A DNA stretch of 64,000 nt. It comes from Cepaea nemoralis (Eukaryota; Mollusca; Gastropoda; Stylommatophora; Helicidae). The notes beneath the pieces are model-generated. The model worked only from the letters and a program-made list of their open reading frames with translations. It searched no databases and was not told where the DNA came from. The translations under genes were made by a program, and so were the position numbers. Below, one piece after another: positions 52,675-63,362 of this stretch (the first letter of the stretch is position 1; every line of letters begins with the position of its first letter). The stretch covers positions 45,359 through 109,358 of the forward strand of contig JACEFZ010017899.1 of NCBI GenBank assembly GCA_014155875.1, in the 5' to 3' direction.

Positions 52675-52915
52675 CGGCACTGTGGCAATAGGGTGACGAA
52701 GGCAATTCACAATCCCGTATACCGCGTTCGAATACACAGGTGCGGGCGATTTGGAAGCAGGCCACTTTGTGCTGATTTTCATATAATCGTATGAGTGCTG
52801 GTCGTTCAAAAAAGCAATGACAGACTACTGAACGTAAACTTCACAAGAAACCATAAAGAGTCCAAATATTGCTTGGGTTGACTGCGACGTCCTGTAATTG
52901 ATATACAGTTAATGT
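52675..52915 (+). mobile_element. SINE-C variant with head 2, near full length
   Basis: The head GCACTGTGGCAATAGGGTGACG has TGGCAATAGGG (box A, 10/11). CGTTCGAATAC (box B, 9/11) is at ~52,727-52,737. The body TGCGGGCGATTTGGAAGCAGG and GCAATGACAGACTACTGAACG and the end CGTCCTGTAATTGATATACAG match the SINE-C tail. Confidence 0.75.
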
Positions 52916-53214
52916 TAATAACTCTTTAGCGCTGCTTCTGTAAATCCACGCTTCTGAGTCCTCAGTAGATTTTTTTTTCTGGCTTATAGTTTAAGTAATT
53001 GTCCAGGAACATATTGTATTTCTAGTGTAATTTTGCCCTTCTTGAAATCAGTGTTTTTTTGTGTATTGTCTATCAACTGGCGGATTGCAGACTATCTTCT
53101 GGTCTTTATTTGTAATTAGAGATTATGGGGAGTTTTAGTTGTCCTCTCTTCTGCCGGATGTGCCTCTGTAGTAGTGAAGATTCGTCACAGGTGGAGGTAT
53201 CACTCAAGCTATCA
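52916..53214. other. No recognised feature
   Basis: T-rich, unrecognised. Confidence 0.5.
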
Positions 53215-53217
53215 GTC

Positions 53218-53408
53218 TATCAGAATGTACCTACCCACTACCTACCTACCCACATACCTAGCTACCTACCTACCTACCTATCTACCTACCTACTTTCTTA
53301 CTTTCTAGCTACGTATCTACATACCTACCTACGTGTCTACCTACCTACCTACCTAACTGCCTGCCTACCTACCTAACTGCCTACCTACCTACCTACCTAC
53401 CTACCTAC
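53218..53408. repeat. (CTAC)n microsatellite
   Basis: CTACCTAC units with interruptions (ACTTTCTTACTTTC); perfect at the right end. Confidence 0.95.
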
Positions 53409-53489
53409 GCTATACTAAAACAGAATACCTTAGCATCGCATCAACACTCCAGTGCAACCAGTGATAAAATACAATATTATCCTTTAACC

Positions 53490-54226
53490 CACGGGTGGGA
53501 AAACACTTTGTGCGTAGGGCCACATTGACATATGTAAGGCTAATGAGGGGGGGGGGGGGGGGCATATATATTATGTCCACTTTATTTACAGCAGTCTATC
53601 ACAATAAGTAATTATGAATTATATATAGGTTATTAAACAATATAAATAACTAATTATTACAATTTTATTTTACTTATACACTTATACATTATATGTTACA
53701 TTATTGACAACAGCTTTTACTAATTTGTTAACAAGATTTTACAATTTTTTTATTATACATTTTTTTTTTCTTTAAATTATCTATCAATGGCTTTAATTTA
53801 GACACAAACCGACTACATTGTCACTACAACTGTTGATTTCTAATGAGATGTATGTAACTGCTTGCAATTTTTGACAATATTCTTGAAATCTGGAGCAAGT
53901 TTGCTTGTTGAAATTCGCATGTCAGCATGCTAGGTGCAATCCGAAAATAAAGACCTATTCTTAGATTTGTTGATTTTCAAGCAAGGAAATGCTTGTTCGC
54001 AAATGTATTTTGATCCAAACAATGATACAAGTTTACAAAATAGAAAATTAGAAAGACATGTTACCAAAAATGTTAAAACAATCATAATGGTACATGACAT
54101 TCTGCAAAATTCAACAAAATAATTTAAAAACAAAGTAAAATTTTTTATTTCTAAATGCCTTCGAGGGCCGCATAATATCAGTTGCCGGGCCGCATGCGGC
54201 CCGCGGGCCATAGTTGCCCACTCCTG
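53490..54226 (-). mobile_element. hAT DNA transposon, non-autonomous
   Basis: 737 bp flanked by a perfect 8-bp duplication CTTTAACC (53,482-53,489 and 54,227-54,234), the hAT hallmark. Left terminal repeat CACGGGTGGGAAAACACTTT; complement of the right end CAGGAGTGGGCAACTATGG. Both match the common hAT end CAGGGGTGGGCAAACT. Near the right end, GGGCCGCATGCGGCCCGCGGGCC is a strong palindrome typical of these elements. The minus frame (54,244-53,930) contains VSLFGSKYICEQAFPCLKIN, KSKNRS, the start of the hAT dimerisation region (SLFGS.Y.CE..FS.MK..KS..RS). Poly(G) at 53,547-53,562 lies inside. The transposase is otherwise missing. Confidence 0.9.
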
Positions 54227-54234
54227 CTTTAACC

Positions 54235-55138
54235 CATCCGTCATAAAATAGCAATGAAAAACTCCCGGTCTGGGAGCTTAGATCAGCGTTAAGTAGATTT
54301 TCCAGGAGCCTGACATAGTCGTTAGTGCTTTATTCAATTCCCGGTAGTAGTAAGATTATCAATGGCCTTACTTGTCTGGGGTCAACTTTGGGCTAGTTAC
54401 ATTGGCGACAGATAGTGTTCAGAATTTCTACGAAATTTACAAGAAAGGACGCCGAGAAGAAGGGAGATGGTTAACTAATTTCATTACGCATGACCTACTG
54501 TATGGGAAGGAACATCATTTAAAACCCATTTGGTGTGTCTGGAAAGGATTGCGAATGCTTTTAAATATTCTAAATTGAAAATGAGTTGAACCAATGAAGG
54601 TTTGATTTCGTAGCTATGGGAAAACGCACTTCCTGATAATCAATGAATGAATCACCCGCGAGAAGTTGACGGTAAGTATTTCTAGGACACCGTTCACAAG
54701 TTACAAAATGTACGTTGCGGCCAAAGCCCTCGTTGGCACATAAACAACCAACACACCGACGCAATTATATAGGAATATATTGCCGGTCTAAGTTTTGTAT
54801 TCACCCTCTGTAAAGTTCATGGAACATAACAGGTAAATACACAACTTGGACCGGTATTATTTGTAAACAATGCACAATCATTAAAAACACACCCTGTATT
54901 TCAAACACAACATGAAAATATACATATAAAAATAACTCATCTATATCCTTGTTGTGGGCTGGACAAGTCTTTAGTTGGATCCGAGTGTATGATTCCAACA
55001 AAGCGACTGAACAGGAAATGTATTTGTCGGTGTCAATGTCAGTTAATTAATTAATTACTAAGTCAATGAAAAGTCATGCCTGGGGGTAAGTCATTGTCTT
55101 CAGGCTGACAATTTCTTTAATTTCTACCATGATCAGTT
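54235..55138. other. No recognised gene
   Basis: Unrecognised frames of 64-68 codons only. (TTAA)-type tail at 55,043-55,056. Confidence 0.45.
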
Positions 55139-55139
55139 A

Positions 55140-55375
55140 ATTAGTTACTCGCGGTTCCAATTCACGGCAAAGGGTTGCCCAATAATGCTCTGTTACTGTG
55201 CCAGTGAAAATCACACAAAATGCCCCGTCACTTCCCCATGTGAAAAGTGGAACAGACAGAGTCTCGACAAGCCAACACCCTGGACAGTAATGCCACTGCT
55301 GGTAATTGAACTTGGACCATTATCTTGGGAAGCATTTGTACTAATCACCGTGCTACCGTGGTTTGCATCAAGAAA
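55140..55375 (-). mobile_element. SINE-D copy, full length
   Basis: Left end TTAATTAGTTACTCGCGGTTCCAATTC is the complement of the CTAA tail and adjacent body. The minus-strand head at the right has TAGCACGGTGA (box A, 9/11) and AGTTCAATTAC (box B, 9/11). The body blocks TGTGCCAGTGAAAATCACAC and GTGAAAAGTGGAACAGACAG are shared with the other copies. Confidence 0.8.
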
Positions 55376-55497
55376 ACTTGAATACAATTGTACTAAATCA
55401 CCGTGCTATCGTGGTTTGCATCAAGAAAACTTGAATACAATTGTTCTAATTACCGTGCCATCGTGGTTTGCATCAAGAAAACTTGATTACAAATAAA
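55335..55497. repeat. Triplication of the SINE-D head and flank, ~58 bp unit
   Basis: Three units of CACCGTGCTA(C/T)CGTGGTTTGC and ATCAAGAAAACTTGAATACA. The first overlaps the tRNA-like head of the SINE. Confidence 0.85.
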
Positions 55498-55683
55498 CGG
55501 TTACAAGTAAACTTCAAATTGTGATCGTTTTATTCGTTCTCCGTATTTCTGAACCTTACAGTTGAATTAATGTAAAGTTTGAGTTAAACATTGTAAGTTT
55601 GGTGTAGCTGCGCCTAGGGTTCATGTTCTTTTATGACTGCCAGACAGAATGAAATAAATTAATACGTAAAAATGAATATCAGT

Positions 55684-55790
<107 letters not shown>

Positions 55791-55869
55791 AAAGAACAAA
55801 AGAAAATGCAGAGAGAAAGAACCAAATAAAGAACTAAGAAAGACGGACACACAAACACATCAGCAAATT

Positions 55870-56120
55870 TAAAAAAAATTTTTTTTTTAAACTGAGAGAA
55901 AGTTTATCACCCCAGCTTCTCAACCCTCACCTGGACTCAAGGCTGAGTGTAGAAGGGAATAGGATGGTGTGAAAACATCAATGTTGAGACAGGTCAACAC
56001 TTCAGCTAGGGGGATATTATGTTGCACCCTTGACATTTGAGGCATCCACTGGGTTAACAGTCGCAATCGATGGCCTGTTGGGTGGAGTACAAGGCATTCC
56101 CTGTGTCTCTACTTTTAGGA
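55870..56120. other. No recognised feature
   Basis: A/T homopolymer junction at 55,870-55,890; otherwise unrecognised. Confidence 0.5.
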
Positions 56121-56124
56121 GGCC

Positions 56125-57005
56125 GGCGGAGTAGGGGTGGATTAGATGTACGATGTGGTATATAGGTATGGCGTGGATTAGAGATGTGGTGTGTATTATA
56201 GGTATGGCGTGAATTAGAGGTGTGGATTAGAGGTTTGACGTGCATTAGAGGTATGGTGTGTATTAGAGATAAGGCGTTGATTAGAGATATGGAGTGGATT
56301 AGAGGTTTAGCGTGCATTAGAGGTATCGTGTGTATTAGAAGTATGGCGTGGATTAGGGGTATGGTGTGGATTAGAGGTTGGTTTAGATTAGAGACGCGGT
56401 GTGGATTAGAGGTATCGAGTGGTATGAGGTATAACGATTAGAGGTATGGCGTGAATTAGACGCATGTCGTGGATTATAGACATGGTGTGAATTAGAGCTA
56501 TCGAGTGGTTTGAGGTATAATGATTAGAGTTATGGCGTGAATTAGAGGTATAGGTGTGTATTATAGGTATGGCGTGGATTAGAGTTATTGTGTGAAATAT
56601 AGGTATGGTTTTGATTAGAGAAACGGTGTGGATTATAGGTATGGTTTGGATTAGAGACACGGTGTGGATTAGAGGTATGGCGTGGATTAGAGGCACGGTA
56701 TGGATTAGAGGTATCGAGTGGTTTGAGGTGTAACGTTTTAGAGGCATGGTGTTAATTAGAGGTATAAATATAGTATAGGCATTAGAGGTACAAGTGGATA
56801 GGAAATATGGCATGGATTAGAAGTACAAAGTGGTTTAGCGATATGGCGTAGATCTTGGGCATAGATATTTGAAAGATGTGATATGGATTAAGGGTATAGC
56901 GTAGATTAGAGGTAGACTGTGTATTCGAGGTATACATGAATTAGATGTATGGCGTGGATAAGTGGTATGGCGTGGACTAGAGGTTCACAGTGAACTAGAG
57001 GTGAA
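56125..57005. repeat. 18-bp minisatellite (GATTAGAGGTATGGCGTG)n
   Basis: About 48 imperfect units of 17-20 bp with TATAGGTATGG, GGTTTGACG and GACACGGTGTG variants. His/Ile/Pro-rich minus frames (TIPLIHAIPLIHT) are artefacts. Confidence 0.95.
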
Positions 57006-57440
57006 GCTTCAATGTTATTCTTGTAATGTCTACACAAATAGCCGCCTTAATGCGCCTGTTCCTGTTAACTGAGATCTCGGGAAGACAGCAAGATATCGTG
57101 ATGTAGTTGTCTCCTTGGGCCAATCTTCAATCCCTAGTTAACATAACCAGTGGCTGTTTGGCTTGAACTGTTAAATTGATCGTTTTGCCTGCCACGTGCC
57201 ATTCAATAAATAAATCCCGTCACAGTTGAGGGACTGCGCTGATTGGCGAACGCACACATGACTGCACCACCAGCGATGCACTAAATCCACAGTTTCACTA
57301 AATCATTACATAGTAAGCACAGTAAAAGACCGTTTTACGCACCTTAAAGCGCATTTGGGCATACGGTGCTAAACCCATACTTGTTATAGACCAATCGGCT
57401 CTCAGTCAGTTTCTTTGTTTGTTTGTTTGTTTGTTTGTTT
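57006..57440. other. No recognised gene; (GTTT)n at 57,413-57,442
   Basis: Single-copy-looking sequence before the SINE pair. Confidence 0.45.
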
Positions 57441-57444
57441 GTTT

Positions 57445-57545
57445 TCGTTCGCTTGTCTTGAACTCAAGCATAGTCCATACACGTGACTGATTTTTGTTTT
57501 CCCTATTACCAGTGTCCCTCGCCATCAGACGAACCCACTCCGACT
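57445..57545 (-). mobile_element. SINE-B body fragment
   Basis: CTTGAACTCAAGCATAGTCCATACAC, TTCCCTATTACCAGTGTCCC and CGCCATCAGACGAACCCACTCC. Sequence changes to SINE-E at about 57,545. Confidence 0.75.
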
Positions 57546-57715
57546 ACCGAGTAACATGGTCAGTATCACACGGCGGTGTTTACTTCCAAGGATATTTCCT
57601 GATACCCATTTTATACTGGATCTACCTGACAGCCCAGCTCATGTATAAAAATTCGAATCCACGACCCCTGGGCCAGGAGCCGACAGTCTTACCACTACAC
57701 TTCCGCGTCTGGCAA
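57546..57715 (-). mobile_element. SINE-E copy joined to a SINE-B fragment
   Basis: GGTCAGTATCACACGGCGGTGTTTACTTCC, CCATTTTATACTGGATC and AAAATTCGAATCCACGACCCC lead to a minus-strand head GCGGAAGTGTAGTGGTAAGAC (box A 10/11 as AAGTGTAGTGG). It is related to the 33,790 copy. Confidence 0.72.
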
Positions 57716-57824
57716 GTCATAATATTGCTTTGAATATTTATGACCACTCAAAGCCTCTATACAATCCATGCCAGACGTACCTTTTCACCCAGCTCTGCAC
57801 AAGTGCAAGTCAACCAGTTCTATT

Positions 57825-57975
57825 TCCCGGAAATTATGCAGATTTGTATGTATCGGAAGTTACGTATAATTGTATGTCCCGGAAGTTATGCACATTTGGT
57901 GTTCCGGAAGTTATGCACAATTGATGTTCCGGAAGTTATGCTCATACTTGTGCGTCGGAAATTATGTACATTTGT
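57825..57975. repeat. ~29-bp tandem repeat, five units
   Basis: CCGGAAGTTATGCACATTTGG / ATTGATGTT variants. Confidence 0.9.
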
Positions 57976-58144
57976 GGGTCAAGTCTGTACTTCTGTATTA
58001 ATTCAATAAATAATTGACTGTCGTATTTTAGCGCTCGAGACAGTTTGGCGTTTGCCTGAGAATGAAGAACATAATGGAAATGCAGGAATTTCAAAGTGCC
58101 TATACACTTGTCAGGGGCTAGACCTTTGCCGCCGCTGTTGAATT

Positions 58145-58272
58145 GAAACGCCCACCACCCTGAACTCAACAACCCGTCACCGTGAACTCAACAACCCGTC
58201 ACCGTGAACTCACCAACCCGTCACATTGAATTGCCTGCCACCATGAACTCAATAACGCGTCACCCAGAACCC
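58145..58272. repeat. ~22-bp tandem repeat, ~5 units
   Basis: CACCGTGAACTCAACAACCCGT with CCACCATGAAC variants. Confidence 0.85.
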
Positions 58273-58351
58273 ATTCTAATACATCCATATTTGATATTAT
58301 GTTTTGAACAGAGAATGGCATAATTTGTATTGCGACTCTGTAGTAAAGAGA

Positions 58352-58596
58352 TTTTTTTTCGCATATCCTTTACAGGACATCGCTGTCAACATCAGCATCT
58401 TTCAGCTGATTGTTGATTTCTTGGAAAGATTACGCTCAGCAGTTTGCCATTGCTTTCTGAGCGACCGGCTGACATACCCCGTAAGTAACCGACGCGGAGA
58501 GAACCGCTACCGATTCTCGCGCAACGTCACGTTACTCACGAGAGTATACGGGATTACGGAGAAGGTCGTGTAACCTCCAGACCAGGGAGACCGGCA
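58352..58596 (-). mobile_element. SINE-C copy, near full length
   Basis: TTTTTTTTCGCATATCCTTTACAGGACATCGC to GACCAGGGAGACCGG. The minus-strand head TGGTCTGGAGG is box A (10/11). Divergent (head-to-head) with the next SINE. Confidence 0.85.
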
Positions 58597-58805
58597 GTGA
58601 AGGGGTTACGAATGAAATAATCCCACATACCGCTTTTGAAACACAGCTGCGGACGATTTCTTGCGTTGGTTTCCATACAATGATATGAGTGTCGGTTGTT
58701 CAGAAAACAATGGCAAACTACTGAACATAAACTTGCCCAGAAATCAGAAACAGCCAAAAATACGTCAGTTGACCGTAATGTCATGTACAGAATATGCAAG
58801 TAACA
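58597..58805 (+). mobile_element. SINE-C variant (head 2), head-to-head with the previous copy
   Basis: CAGTGAAGGGGTTACGAATG, TAATCCCACATACCGC, GCTGCGGACGATTTC, ACAATGATATGAGTG, GGCAAACTACTGAACATAAAC and GTAATGTCATGTACAGAATATGC. Confidence 0.75.
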
Positions 58806-59035
58806 TTTTTGTGCAGCACTTGGAGACTTTAGAACGATACTTGATTCCAGAAATTCAAAAGGGCTGCAATACAATGAATCCCTTCACATTACAACATATC
58901 TGGAACTGAAGAGGCTGACAGACGTATAAAGAACGGTGGAAGATTACCTCAGAATGATAAAGTCATGAAAAGAGGATGGGAGTGGAAATTTAAAAGCGAA
59001 AGGATCGACTTCTTTGTATTATATTTGGGGGAAAT
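58806..59035. other. No recognised feature
   Basis: Unrecognised single-copy-looking DNA. Confidence 0.5.
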
Positions 59036-59039
59036 TGGA

Positions 59040-59300
59040 TCTCCCTCGCTTTGAACGCAAGCGTAGTCCATACACATTACTTCTAGTAACACTGTGCTGA
59101 ATTTGGCGTGTGGATTAGCTTTCCCTATTACCAGTGTTCTTCGCCATCAGGCGAACCATGCCCGACTTCAGAGGTACTTGTAATTTACGTCCCTAAGTCA
59201 AGGACCAAAAGTCAACATTTTAGCCCAACTGTCCAGTGTAGGGCTTGAACCCGATACCTTTGTATTAGCACACCGTTCTTATCCATTTGCCCAAGCTTAT
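59040..59300 (-). mobile_element. SINE-B copy with clear tRNA head
   Basis: Minus strand: box A TGGGCAAATGG (59,283-59,293, 10/11) and box B GGTTCAAGCCC (59,241-59,251, exact to GGTTCRANNCC), 31 bp apart. The body to 59,040 matches the family. Confidence 0.87.
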
Positions 59301-59304
59301 CTCC

Positions 59305-59520
59305 GCATCGTTGTTTTATCCTATATATCTGGGTCCCCCCCCCACCCCTCAGGGCAGCCTACCGAAACCGTGGCTCAGACCACGAACTCCGTAGCTCATG
59401 AGGCGACCCCCTGGAGTCGCCAAGAAAACTGCACTCGGGAATCGAATGGTTGTGTCCAGAATCGAACCCACAACCTTAGGAGTGCGAGACAGACGTTTTA
59501 ATCACTTCACCACGGAGAAG
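59305..59520 (-). mobile_element. SINE-A copy 5
   Basis: Minus-strand head TCCGTGGTGAAGTGATTAAAACG (box A TGGTGAAGTGA, 10/11) with GGTTCGATTCT at box B. The body has GACTCCAGGGGGTCGCC and ACGGAGTTCGTGG. It lies directly beside SINE-B, in the same orientation. Confidence 0.83.
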
Positions 59521-59609
59521 TTTGTTTCTTCTTCATTGCCAGCTGTATTCTGGGAATTACTCTGTAAACTTTCAGTTCAAATACCCCATTCATTCAATAC
59601 ATAACCAAA

Positions 59610-60290
59610 ACACAGGCAGGCAGGCAAGTAGGCAGACGGGAAGACAGACAGACAGACACACACACACGCACATACACACACACACACACTTTATCATACG
59701 CACACATACCTACAGACATTTATAGATGCGTACATACATACATGATTTACACCAATACTCACTGCTATACACCCACTCAATAACACATACAAACACACGC
59801 TTCCACACATACACACACACACACACATCCATACACAGTTTACACCACCACTCACAGCTTTACACCCACTCAATAACACATACAAACACACGCTTCCACA
59901 CACACACACACACATCCATACACAGTTTACACCACCACTCACAGCTTTACACCCACTCAATAACACATACAAACACACGCTTCCACACACACACACACAC
60001 ACATCCATACACAGTTTACACCACCACTCACAGCTTTACACCCACTTAATAACACACAAACCCATTCTCCCTCATATACACATACATGATTTACACAAAA
60101 ACTCACAGCTATACACCCAATCAATATTACACAAACGCACGCTCCCTCACAGTCACACACACAACACTCACACAAACACACACACACAATTTATACCAGG
60201 ACACACAGCTATACATCCACTCAGTAACACACAAACACACACTCCTTCACATACACATACATGTTTTACTCCAAAACTTACATAAACACT
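59610..60290. repeat. CA-rich array with an 87-89 bp higher-order unit
   Basis: Units CCATACACAGTTTACACCAC, CACTCACAGCTTTACACCCA, CTCAATAACACATACAAACA plus a variable (CA)n. Good copies start at 59,829, 59,916 and 60,005; degenerate copies lie on both sides. Confidence 0.93.
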
Positions 60291-60569
60291 TCTTCTAAAG
60301 GAAACATACTTCTCAAGCTCTAATGAGCAGAAGAAATGTAAAACAAATCGATTAGATTCAAATTTCTGGAAGAAGAAAAAGAAAACAATCAGCAATTACG
60401 CCTAAATAGACGAGCCTATGTTGTCAAGGACTGGACCAATAATTATAAGTCATTGAAATGGTTTTGTGAAAGGACAAATCCTGTCTGATTGAGCTGTGTC
60501 GCTAGGTGCTGTTCACTCTCAGGTCATGTTTCCTGCTAGACTCAAGTCAATTATGGGACTTGTATAACA
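60291..60569. other. No recognised feature
   Basis: Unrecognised. Confidence 0.5.
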
Positions 60570-61078
60570 GTAGATTTAGAGGGAGAGGGAGAGAGAGGGA
60601 GAGGGACGAGAGCGAGAGACAAAGGAGGAGGAAGAGAGTTGATAGAAGAGAAGAGCGAGAGGAGAGAGAGGGGAGAGATAGGAGAAAGAGGAAAGAGAGG
60701 GGAGAGAGAGCGGAGGAGAAAGAGAGATTGGAGAGAGGAGGAAGATGGAAGAAAAGAGCAAGATGGGAGAGAGGGAGAGAGAGAGAAGAGAGGGAGAGAG
60801 AGCAGGAAGAGGAGAACGAGGAAAGAGAGGAGAGAGATAGGGGAAAGAGAGAGGTGAGAAAGAGAATAGGGAGAGAGAGGAGATAGATAAGAGGGGAGAG
60901 GAGAATATAGAGAGGAGAAAGAAGAGAAACAAGAGAAAGAGAGAGAGGGGAAAGAAAGGGGGAGATGAGCGAGAAAGGGAACAGAGGAGAGATTACAGAG
61001 GGAGAGAGAGAGTAGCGCGAGGGAAAAGGGAGAGAGGAAAGAGAGGAGAAAGAGAGTGGAGAGAGCGAGAGAACCAAA
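60570..61078. repeat. GA-rich polypurine tract
   Basis: GAGAGAGGGAGAGGGA-type sequence. Arg/Glu frames on plus and Ser/Leu frames on minus are artefacts. Confidence 0.95.
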
Positions 61079-61312
61079 GTTAAAAAAAAACGAGATTGAA
61101 TGGTAGTAACATAGGTCAGTCTGAGGCTATGTTACTAGAACATGTCTTAAGAACAGTTTCAATTTTGGGTTACAGTAGAACTGGCTAGTAATAACTGTTT
61201 CTATAGAATTTCGAGTTGGTCGAACATGGATGTGCACCTGATCCCCCACACAGGTAATCATGTCATTAACAAAGTGACAGGTTAGAATTCATGGAAGCAT
61301 AGCGCTCACTCG
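61079..61312. other. No recognised feature
   Basis: Unrecognised. Confidence 0.5.
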
Positions 61313-61314
61313 GG

Positions 61315-61565
61315 CGCGTTGGTGTAACGGTTATGAAGCTGCACAGACAATGACATGAGCGCTGTCGGACTAAGGTTCAATTCCAGGGCTACGAGGGGAA
61401 GACTGGCCGCCTCCTCCTTCATGAGCGGGCCTACAGCATGTGGTGGTCCTGACACATCACAAACCATAGTAGATACCTGCCAAGGGATCGGATCCGATCG
61501 GTTAACACAAATTTCAACCTCTTTTAACCGGCTTCAGAATTGGTTATAATAAAGGTGGTTCAACT
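61315..61565 (+). mobile_element. SINE-F, tRNA-derived
   Basis: Box A TGGTGTAACGG (61,320-61,330) and box B GGTTCAATTCC (61,374-61,384) both fit consensus exactly, 43 bp apart. The body ends near ATAATAAAGGTGG. It is the only copy in the window, with the best-preserved promoter. The acceptor stem does not pair, so it is not a working tRNA gene. Confidence 0.82.
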
Positions 61566-61812
61566 TCCGGTTTAATCTTGTCATGGTTCTTTGTAAGTTA
61601 GACTTCCACTAATGCACGCCTGGCAGTGTCCCGCTTTGTCATTTATTCCTTTCTTCGTTGGCAATATATTCGATGCTTGCTCCAGTTGCTGTTGTCTATT
61701 CCTTTGACTTTAATTACTTTATTCAAGTTTATTTTTATTATTTTCACTTATTCTGATATGTTATTTTGTTTTCTTTAAACTGCTTGTTGGACTTTCTTAG
61801 TTACCACTATTT
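61566..61812. other. No recognised feature
   Basis: T-rich, unrecognised. Confidence 0.5.
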
Positions 61813-61814
61813 CT

Positions 61815-62090
61815 TTTCACTTTGAACTCAAGCGAATCCCATACATGTGCTACTACTAGTTCATTGAACATCTAGTTCATTGAATTGTGCGTGTGGATTA
61901 GCTTTCCCTATTACCAGTATCCCTCGCCATCAGGCGAACCCACTCCGATTTCAGAGGTACTTGTAATTTAAATCTACATGTCATAGACAATAGGTCAACA
62001 CTTTAGTTCAACTGTCCGGTGTTAACCTGCTATCTCGAGATTAGCGCATAGGATGTTTAAGAACAAGCGCTCTTATCCATTCGGCCATGC
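61815..62090 (-). mobile_element. SINE-B copy, near full length
   Basis: Minus-strand head: box A TGGCCGAATGG (62,077-62,087, exact) followed by ATAAGAGCGCTTGTTC, like a Leu/Ser tRNA D-arm. Body: CACTTTGAACTCAAGCG, GTGTGGATTAGCTTTCCC, CGCCATCAGGCGAACCC (a 6-bp palindromic core GCC..GGC) and TTAGTTCAACTGTCCGGTG. Confidence 0.85.
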
Positions 62091-62525
62091 TGCCCCCCCC
62101 CCCCCCACTGTTTCTGTCACCTATTGTAACGTTACTCTTTTTTGTTTGTTTCTCGTCCTAGCTTTTTTATCTTGCTTATTATGTTCTCCGCTGCCCACTT
62201 AATGACACATACTTTCTAGAGTGTTCTGTAAGCGCGAATCAATACCTTAAGAAGATGTTAACCTTGTTTCTGTTGACGCTAAAACAACCAAGAGTACTGG
62301 GAGCGAGGTTTAGAAGAAGATCAATGACTAAATAAACAGTGTTTCCTTGGCAGTCGGTTTGCTGTCCCATTTCTGTTTTGTTTGCCCAGTGTCAGTCAAA
62401 GATTGGCCACCGATAAACCAGAAATCAATCTGACTTAATTCGTTTTACGGGCACTAATTTTTAGTGGAGGGCGGAATTTCAGTCCAGTAATTTTCTTGAA
62501 CCGTTTTGTTTGGATTAGTTGATGT
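62091..62525. other. No gene; poly(C) at 62,093-62,107
   Basis: Unrecognised otherwise. Confidence 0.5.
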
Positions 62526-62539
62526 TACAGTTGAAGCGA

Positions 62540-62627
62540 CAGTAATGGTAGTAGTAGTAATAGGAGTAGTAGTAGCAGTAGTAATAGAAGTAGTAGTAAT
62601 AGTAGTAGCAGTAGTAGTAGTAGTTGC

Positions 62628-62685
<58 letters not shown>

Positions 62686-62692
62686 ATAATAA

Positions 62693-62760
<68 letters not shown>

Positions 62761-62825
62761 ATAGTAGTAGTAGTTGTAGTAGTAACATTATTAGCAGTAG
62801 CAGCTGCAGTTGTAGTATTATCAGT
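62540..62825. repeat. (GTA)n microsatellite
   Basis: Nearly perfect AGT repeat with ATA and TTG interruptions. Val-, Thr- or Leu-only frames are artefacts. Confidence 0.96.
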
Positions 62826-63360
62826 TGTTGCTCCCACTACAGCAATTAGCGTACGTCAATGTTCTCACACAGACACCCACCATCGCCCATGTTTACTACG
62901 TTGCTGTAACCTGTACAAGAAGCAGTATTTTCAGCCACTCATATTGTTTGAAACAATGCTCATGCTACACAAATAGCTAATTTAACAACTCTTGAGAATT
63001 TTACGTCGACGACAACTCAGAATTTTACACTTCTTTTATTTTATTTGCCATGAAACATATCAATCGCTGCCTTTGTTTCATTACCCCAGGCTCTCCACAG
63101 TTAGTTCATTGATGTGAAAACAGTTCGATTCTCGAGGCTGTCAGATCGATCTGTTTTGAGCACAGCCGGAATACGGCTTGTTTGGGAATCAGCGAGCAGA
63201 ACCTCAGCGCCATTAGAACGTTAGAACTAGAACAATGATGTTTTGAATCCCCTATGTTGTCTTGGTGATGAACAGCGGGATGCAGTTTATCATTGCAGTC
63301 ATATTTTCCGTGACCAAGAGACTGTGGTGTCCACAAGAGGCTCAGAAGGTACAGGATTGG
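62826..63360. other. No recognised gene
   Basis: Frames of 71-76 codons are unrecognised. Confidence 0.45.
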
Positions 63361-63362
63361 AC

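Noticed and set aside
59726..60187. Cys/Val-rich and His/Thr-rich frames of ~105 codons as cysteine-rich secreted peptides
   Set aside because: Both come from the 87-89 bp CA-rich repeat on opposite strands.
61315..61565. Functional tRNA gene
   Set aside because: Boxes A and B are perfect, but no acceptor stem pairs and a SINE body with an AATAAA-like end follows. The same objection holds for the other SINE heads.
62454..62976. Val-, Thr- and Leu-only frames
   Set aside because: Three frames of an AGT microsatellite.
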